From contig NZ_JAUSRH010000005.1 in assembly GCF_030811715.1 (NCBI RefSeq), forward strand, positions 62,001-126,000: DNA of 64,000 nucleotides. The letters run 5' to 3'. Positions 59,622 to 64,000 of the stretch are shown here, one piece after another. This DNA comes from Sinomonas atrocyanea (GTDB lineage Bacteria > Actinomycetota > Actinomycetes > Actinomycetales > Micrococcaceae). The notes beneath the pieces are model-generated. The model was not told the DNA's origin. It saw nothing but the letters and a program-made list of their open reading frames with translations, and did no database searches. Every line of letters begins with the position of its first letter. Positions within the stretch are counted from its first letter, which is position 1. Made by a program: the position numbers and the translations under genes.

Positions 59622-60361
59622 TCAGTAGGTGGCGCGGCCGCCGGAGAGGTCGTAGACGAAGCCGGTGGTGTAGGAGGCGTCCGGGGAGAGGCGATGTACT
59701 CGACGAGCGCGGCGGCCTCCTCCGCCGTCCCCAGCCGGCCCAGGGGGATCCGGGCGAGGTCCGCGTCCGTCACCGTGAGGTCCCTGATGAGCGGGGTGGC
59801 GATCTTGCCGGGCGCGATCGCGTTCACCGTCACGCCCGAGGCCGCGTACTCCTTCGCCAGGGCCTTGGTGAGGCCCATGATCCCGGCCTTGCTCGCGGAG
59901 TAGGCGGCCATCCCGGCCACGCCCTCCTTCCCGGCGGTCGAGGCGAAGTGGATGAGCCGGCCCGACCCGCTGCGGGCCAGGTGCGGCAGCACGGCCCGGG
60001 AGACGAGGAATGCGCCCGTGAGGTTGACCCGCAGCGTCCGCTCGAAGGACTCGAGGGTCTCCTCGGCCGCCGGGCGGACCTCGCCGACGATCCCGGCCGT
60101 GTTGACGACGACGTCGAGCCGCCCGCCGGTCTGCGCGAGGGCCTTCGCGACGCCCGCCTCGACCGACGCGGGATCGGTGACGTCGAGGTCCACGTGGGCC
60201 ACCCCGGCGTCGGTGCCGTGCCGCGGGGCGCCGGGCAGGTCGGCGGCGACCAGGGCGGCCGCGGCGGGGGCCAGACGGTCGACGACGGCACGGCCGATGC
60301 CCGAGGCGGCGCCGATGACGAGGCACCGGAGGCCCACCGGCCGGATCCCCCCGGCAGCCAT
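59622..60361 (-). pseudogene. Short-chain dehydrogenase interrupted by a frameshift
   Basis: An SDR that starts with the ATG at 60361 (VIGAASGIGRA near residue 15, NTAGIVG near 80, active-site YSASKAG near 140, NAIAPGKIATP near 172). It reads in frame to VEYIA near 59690. The expected C terminus, LSPDASYTTGFVYDLSGG followed by RATY and a stop at 59622, is in another frame; one base missing (or two extra) at about 59690 restores it. The actual frame runs on in Pro/Thr-rich text to 59567. The gene is either newly broken or carries a sequencing error; all catalytic residues are upstream of the shift. The start overlaps the transporter stop. Confidence 0.75.
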
Positions 60362-61737
60362 CAGTTCGCCGCCGTTCCCTGGGCCGGGACGGGGAGCGAG
60401 TCCGCGGTCTCGGTGCGGCGGCGGGACCGGCGGCCGAGCTCCTCCTTGGGGACCCGGTAGGTCTCCCGGGCCGAGAGCACCGCGAGGGCCGAGATCGTGC
60501 AGAAGGCCACCGTCATCCAGCCCACCGGGCCCCAATTGGCGGAGTTGCCCGCGGTGATCGCGGCGCCGATCGCGGGCGTGAAGCCGGCCACGACGAGGCC
60601 GAGCATGAGGCTCACGGCCATGCCGGAGTAGCGCGTGCGGGCAGGGAACAGCTCGGGGAAGTAGGCGGGGTAGACGCCGTTGGGCATCGCGTAGAACACG
60701 CCCGTGAGGCCGATCCCGGCGGCGAAGATGAGCGGCCAGCTGCGGGTGGAGAGGGCCCCGAAGAAGGCGAAGACCATGACCGCGCTGCCGAGCGCGCCGA
60801 CGATGAAGACCGGCTTGCGGCCGATCCTGTCCGCGAGGAGGGCGAAGAGCGGCTGGGTGACGACAGTGACGGCGTTGGCGACGGCGATCACCACGAGCAT
60901 CGTCGGCTTGTCCAGCTTCACGACCTCGGTCGCGTAGGTCAGCGCGAACACCGTGAAGACGGTGCCGACCATGGTCACGAGGGCGGCGAGTGTCACGCGG
61001 ACGACGTTCGGGAAGTCGTTGCGGAAGAGGTCCACGAGCGGGACCGCGGCGGTCTTCGCGTCGTCCTTGATCTCGGCGAACAGCTCGGGCTCCTCGAGCC
61101 TGCGGCGCAGGTAGAAGGCGACGAAGGTGACCACGGCGCTGAGCAGGAACGGGATGCGCCAGCCCCAGGACAACAGGACCGACTGCGGGAGCATGGTGAC
61201 CGGAATGAAGACGATGCTCGAGACGACGATGCCGAACTGGATGCCGCTCATCGTGAAGCTCGTGAAGAAGGCCCGGCGCCCCTCCGGCGCATGCTCGAGC
61301 GTGAGGGAGCTCGAGCCGGGCGACTCGCCGCCGGCCGAGAGCCCCTGGACGAAGCGGAGCGCGATGAGCGCGGTGGGCGCGAGGCCTCCGATGGCGCTGT
61401 AGGTGGGGAGGCAGCCGATGAGGAAGGTCGAGGTCCCCATGAGCACGAGCGTCAGGAGCAGGACGTTCTTGCGCCCCAGCCGATCGCCGAAGTGGCCCCA
61501 GATCACGGCGCCGAGCGGGCGCGCCACGTAGGCGACTCCGAGGGTGGCGAACGAGAGCAGCGTCCCGGCGGCCCCGGCGTCGGGGAAGAACAGCTTGCCG
61601 AAGAACAGGGCGGCGGCGGAGCCGAAGATGAAGAAGTCGTAATACTCGAGCGTGCTGCCGAGGAAACCGGACAGGGCCGCAATCCGCGCGTTCTTGCTGC
61701 GCGGGGTGCGGGAGTCGGGGGATGTCGACGCTGACAT
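60361..61737 (-). CDS. MHS-family MFS transporter (shikimate-type)
   Basis: A 458-residue twelve-helix transporter of the metabolite:H+ symporter family: TLEYYDFFIFGSAAAL near residue 30, GHFGDRLGRKN near 82 (motif A), RFVQGLSAGGESPGS near 128 and LLSWGWRIPFLLSA near 187. The family includes ShiA (shikimate) and other organic-acid carriers. As the first gene of an operon with a shikimate-type dehydrogenase, it most likely imports shikimate, quinate or a similar cyclic acid. A palindrome sits about 100 bases upstream. Confidence 0.85.
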   Translation of the reverse strand: MSASTSPDSRTPRSKNARIAALSGFLGSTLEYYDFFIFGSAAALFFGKLFFPDAGAAGTLLSFATLGVAYVARPLGAVIWGHFGDRLGRKNVLLLTLVLMGTSTFLIGCLPTYSAIGGLAPTALIALRFVQGLSAGGESPGSSSLTLEHAPEGRRAFFTSFTMSGIQFGIVVSSIVFIPVTMLPQSVLLSWGWRIPFLLSAVVTFVAFYLRRRLEEPELFAEIKDDAKTAAVPLVDLFRNDFPNVVRVTLAALVTMVGTVFTVFALTYATEVVKLDKPTMLVVIAVANAVTVVTQPLFALLADRIGRKPVFIVGALGSAVMVFAFFGALSTRSWPLIFAAGIGLTGVFYAMPNGVYPAYFPELFPARTRYSGMAVSLMLGLVVAGFTPAIGAAITAGNSANWGPVGWMTVAFCTISALAVLSARETYRVPKEELGRRSRRRTETADSLPVPAQGTAAN

Positions 61738-61837
61738 GAGTGCTCCCTTCGGGTGATGCCGCTCACGGAAGGTGGCGGCTCATCCAGCATGGGGGCACCC
61801 ACTGTGGTGCGTCCAACACTTAGTTGATCTAGGACTA

Positions 61838-61852
61838 TGTGCGCATCGCACA
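61838..61852. promoter_or_regulatory. 15-bp palindrome upstream of the shikimate-type operon
   Basis: TGTGCG-CAT-CGCACA, exact in both arms, lies 100 bases upstream of the transporter start and about 15 bases after the lgt stop. On the minus strand a TTGTGT overlaps it and could be a -35. The 57-65% A+T stretch just downstream supports a promoter here. The regulator may be the LysR protein at 62,796 or an unlinked one. Confidence 0.5.
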
Positions 61853-61866
61853 CAATCCGGGGAGTG

Positions 61867-62748
61867 TCACTCCGCCACGGGGGCGGCGGCCTCCTCCGGC
61901 CTGGCCTGCGAGCGCGGACGCCGGAAGGTGAGCAGGAACGCGACCACGGCCGCGAGGAACAGCAGGCCCGAGACCCAGGTGTTGACCCGGAGCCCGAGGA
62001 TGAGGTTCGCGTAGTCCGAGCGCATGAGCTCGAAGACGAACCGCCCGGCCGTGTACGCGGCGACGTACAGGGCGAGCACGCTCCCGGCACCGAGCCGGAC
62101 CTTCCGGTCGAGCCAGATGATCGCGGCCGCCGTCACGAGGCACCAGATCGACTCGTAGAGGAAGGTGGGCTGGAAGTAGCCGAGCACCACCGGGTTTCCG
62201 GCGGCGTCCGTGACGGCGCGGCCGGAGGAGAGGTCCATCTGGTGGATCTGCAGGCCCCAGGGCAGATCGGTCGGGTCGCCGTAGAGCTCGTTGTTGAACC
62301 AGTTGCCCCACCGGCCGATCCCCTGGGCAGCCAGCACCCCGGGGGCCACGGCGTCGGCGAAGCCCAGGAAGGAGGCGCCAGCGCGGCGGCACCCGATCCA
62401 CACGCCCACCGCGCCTAGCGCCACGGCGCCCCAGATGCCGAGCCCGCCGTCCCAGATGGCGAATGCGTTCCACGGGTTCTTCCCGGGCAGGAAGTACAGC
62501 TCGGGGTCGGTGATGACGTGGTAGATGCGCCCGCCCACGATCCCGAACGGCACCGCCCACAGGCTGATGTCGATCGCCTCCCCGGGCCGCCCGCCCCGCT
62601 CCCGCCACCGGCGTGCCGTGATCCACACGGCGACGGCGATGCCGAGCATGATGCACAGGGCGTAGAAGTGGATGGTCAGCGGTCCCAGATGGAAGCCGCT
62701 CACGGTGGGGGATGGGAAGTAGGCCGGGACCGACACGCTCGCGCTCAC
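61867..62748 (-). CDS. lgt: Prolipoprotein diacylglyceryl transferase
   Basis: A 293-residue membrane enzyme that adds diacylglycerol to the lipobox cysteine of preprolipoproteins. Signatures are HFYALCIMLGIAVAVW near residue 26, GGRIYHVITD near 72, GRWGNWFNNELYG near 137 (the Lgt signature) and GRFVFELMRSDYAN near 240. The GTG at 62748 has AGGA upstream. In related genomes lgt usually sits beside trpA, so this copy, next to catabolic genes, may be a paralogue. Confidence 0.9.
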   Translation of the reverse strand: MSASVSVPAYFPSPTVSGFHLGPLTIHFYALCIMLGIAVAVWITARRWRERGGRPGEAIDISLWAVPFGIVGGRIYHVITDPELYFLPGKNPWNAFAIWDGGLGIWGAVALGAVGVWIGCRRAGASFLGFADAVAPGVLAAQGIGRWGNWFNNELYGDPTDLPWGLQIHQMDLSSGRAVTDAAGNPVVLGYFQPTFLYESIWCLVTAAAIIWLDRKVRLGAGSVLALYVAAYTAGRFVFELMRSDYANLILGLRVNTWVSGLLFLAAVVAFLLTFRRPRSQARPEEAAAPVAE

Positions 62749-62795
62749 CGCCGGATCCTACCAATTCCAGATGGCCCGGGGCTGGACTCAGCGGC

Positions 62796-63689
62796 TCACG
62801 CCGGCGTGGGCAGCACCTGCTCGGCGACCTCGAGCACGTGCGGCAGCACGCGGGACGGGTTGGCGGGCGCCCAGGCGAGCCCGTGCTGGAGGTAGGGCTG
62901 GGGGCCGGAGAGCGGGACGTACACGGCCCCGTGCGGCAGGATGTCGCTCATGCCCTCGCTCACGAGGCTCACGCCCATGCCGGCGGCGACGAACGTGAGG
63001 ATCATGAACGGGTCGCCGATCGTCTGCACCACGCGGGGCCGGAATCCCGCCGCGACGCGGGCCGCCGTGGCCGTGCGCTCGAGGTCCGAGCCGCCCCCGG
63101 AGGGCATCATGATGAAGTCCTCCCCGCGCAGCTCGGCCAGGTCGAGCGGGGCGCGCTGGGCGAGCGGATGGTCCACGGGCACGACGGCGCCGAGCGCCTC
63201 GCGCGCTATCAGCCGAGAGGCGAGCGGAGACGGGTCGAGCGGAAGCCCCACGAAGGCCAGGTCGAGCGTCCCCTGAATGAGCTGCGCGACGGCGTCGCCC
63301 GTCACCACGCGGCCCTGCAGCGAGAGGACCACGTCCGGGTAGCGCCGGCGCAGCGCCCGCGTGAGCCGCGGGAGCGTGCGGTGGTTGATGGCGCCCGTGA
63401 AGCTCATCGTCAGGTGCCCGTAGACGGTGCCCACGGAGGCATGCGCGGCCTGCCGGGCGACCTCCAGCTCGTCCAGGGCCCGGTACGCGTGCGGCAGGAG
63501 CGAGCGGCCGGCGGGGGTGAGGGCCACGCTGCGCGTGCTGCGGTCGAACAGGGGCACGCCCATGTCCTTCTCGAGCTTGCGGATGGTCTGGCTCAGCGGC
63601 GACTGCGCCATGTGCAGGCGCGTGGCCGCCCGCCCGAAGTGCAGCTCCTCCGCCACCGCGACGAACGCCTCGAGCCACCTGATCTCCAC
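62796..63689 (-). CDS. LysR-family transcriptional regulator
   Basis: A 297-residue LysR protein. The winged HTH is within residues 1-60 (FGRAATRLHMAQSPLSQTIRKLE), and an effector domain follows with GTLDLAFVGLP near 135 and FVAAGMGVSLVSEG near 235. I take the GTG at 63689 (start of VEIRWLEAF, the usual LysR beginning); a TTG four codons earlier is possible. It is divergent from the MFS gene at the window edge with a 57-base gap, so that gene is its most likely target. Confidence 0.87.
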   Translation of the reverse strand: MEIRWLEAFVAVAEELHFGRAATRLHMAQSPLSQTIRKLEKDMGVPLFDRSTRSVALTPAGRSLLPHAYRALDELEVARQAAHASVGTVYGHLTMSFTGAINHRTLPRLTRALRRRYPDVVLSLQGRVVTGDAVAQLIQGTLDLAFVGLPLDPSPLASRLIAREALGAVVPVDHPLAQRAPLDLAELRGEDFIMMPSGGGSDLERTATAARVAAGFRPRVVQTIGDPFMILTFVAAGMGVSLVSEGMSDILPHGAVYVPLSGPQPYLQHGLAWAPANPSRVLPHVLEVAEQVLPTPA

Positions 63690-63746
63690 GGGCCCATTCA
63701 AGCACCTGCCCGCGCCGCCCGAGCAGCGGCTGAGTAGGGTGGACGG

Positions 63747-64000
63747 GTGACCGCGGCGAAGGAGTCCCTGACAGCGCAGCCCACCGGCGGCATCCCGGAC
63801 CGGGTGCTCATGTCCATCGGCTTCCTGTCCTTCTTCGACCGGTTCGCGACTCCCCCGATGCTCGTGGTCCTCGCCGCCCGGACCGGCATGACCCTGGCCG
63901 AGGCGGTGGGGCTCGTGGCCGCGTACTCACTCCTGTACGCCCTCGGCCAGCCGGTGTGGGGCTTCATCAGCGACCGGTTCGGCCGCGTGGCGGTGCTCCG
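63747..64000 (+). CDS. MFS transporter, N-terminal part (cut by window end)
   Basis: The first 84 codons of a major facilitator protein. A polar N terminus is followed by a first helix VLMSIGFLSFFDRF near residue 20, a second hydrophobic region, and motif A GFISDRFGR near 72. The GTG at 63747 has AGGGTGG upstream. Divergent from the LysR regulator, which likely controls it. Substrate not predictable from this part. Confidence 0.8.
   Translation, partial: MTAAKESLTAQPTGGIPDRVLMSIGFLSFFDRFATPPMLVVLAARTGMTLAEAVGLVAAYSLLYALGQPVWGFISDRFGRVAVL

Noticed and set aside
1-64000. tRNA, rRNA, riboswitch or insertion sequence
   Set aside because: Looked for tRNA-like ends, rRNA segments, common riboswitch cores and transposase motifs on both strands by eye and found none that could be supported.

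Overview
This window is about 70% G+C. It looks like chromosomal DNA of a Micrococcaceae-type actinobacterium (Arthrobacter/Sinomonas-like). The reasons are the codon usage (nearly every third base is G or C), a class E sortase with an LAxTG substrate, a GAF-ANTAR regulator, and an IclR-controlled protocatechuate operon. No rRNA, tRNA, CRISPR array, phage gene or intact IS element was recognised. The genus is an inference.

Left part (1-23,700): aromatic catabolism. After about 1 kb without a supportable gene comes an eight-gene block, 1002-10267, with the gene content and order of the p-cresol phosphorylation pathway (cre) of Corynebacterium glutamicum. It encodes a P450 (CreJ), a two-subunit PEP-synthase-like aryl phosphate synthase (CreI/CreH), an SDR (CreG), a ferredoxin (CreF), a ferredoxin reductase (CreE), an HD phosphohydrolase (CreD) and an aldehyde dehydrogenase (CreC). 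The expected chemistry is: phosphorylate the phenol, oxidise the methyl group, remove the phosphate, then oxidise to hydroxybenzoate. A GAF-ANTAR protein, an MmyB-type regulator and ilvD follow. On the minus strand lies a complete tightly packed operon, pcaH-G-B-D-C-F-I-J-R, plus an aldehyde dehydrogenase. It carries protocatechuate to succinyl-CoA and acetyl-CoA.

Middle (23,700-52,600). A cell-surface group holds an LAETG-anchored protein, a DUF4012 protein, a CPBP protease and class E sortase with two small partners. A tryptophan-to-anthranilate set follows (kynA, kynU and a formamidase-like hydrolase). Next is an unusual cluster at 35,724-38,388: a small acidic peptide, two degenerate ATP-grasp-like proteins and a Fic domain apparently fused to one of them. 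Then come a universal stress protein, a two-subunit NAD-type formate dehydrogenase, and mobA (3-hydroxybenzoate 4-monooxygenase), which gives a second route into protocatechuate. Assorted stress, membrane and redox genes end the section.

Right part (52,600-64,000): a seven-gene minus-strand operon with start/stop overlaps. It encodes an MHS-family transporter, a frameshifted SDR, a shikimate/quinate-type dehydrogenase, a Gfo/Idh/MocA oxidoreductase, an OYE-like Fe-S flavoenzyme, a xylose-isomerase-like TIM barrel and a KstD-like flavoprotein. It is read here as uptake and oxidation of shikimate/quinate or a related alicyclic acid, probably also feeding protocatechuate. Upstream are lgt, a LysR regulator and a divergent MFS gene cut by the window edge.

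The parts probably work together as a funnel: cresols, hydroxybenzoates and alicyclic acids converge on protocatechuate. IclR-type operators of matching three-half-site design occur upstream of both pcaH and mobA. No 4-hydroxybenzoate 3-hydroxylase (pobA) is present, so the cre product needs an enzyme encoded elsewhere.
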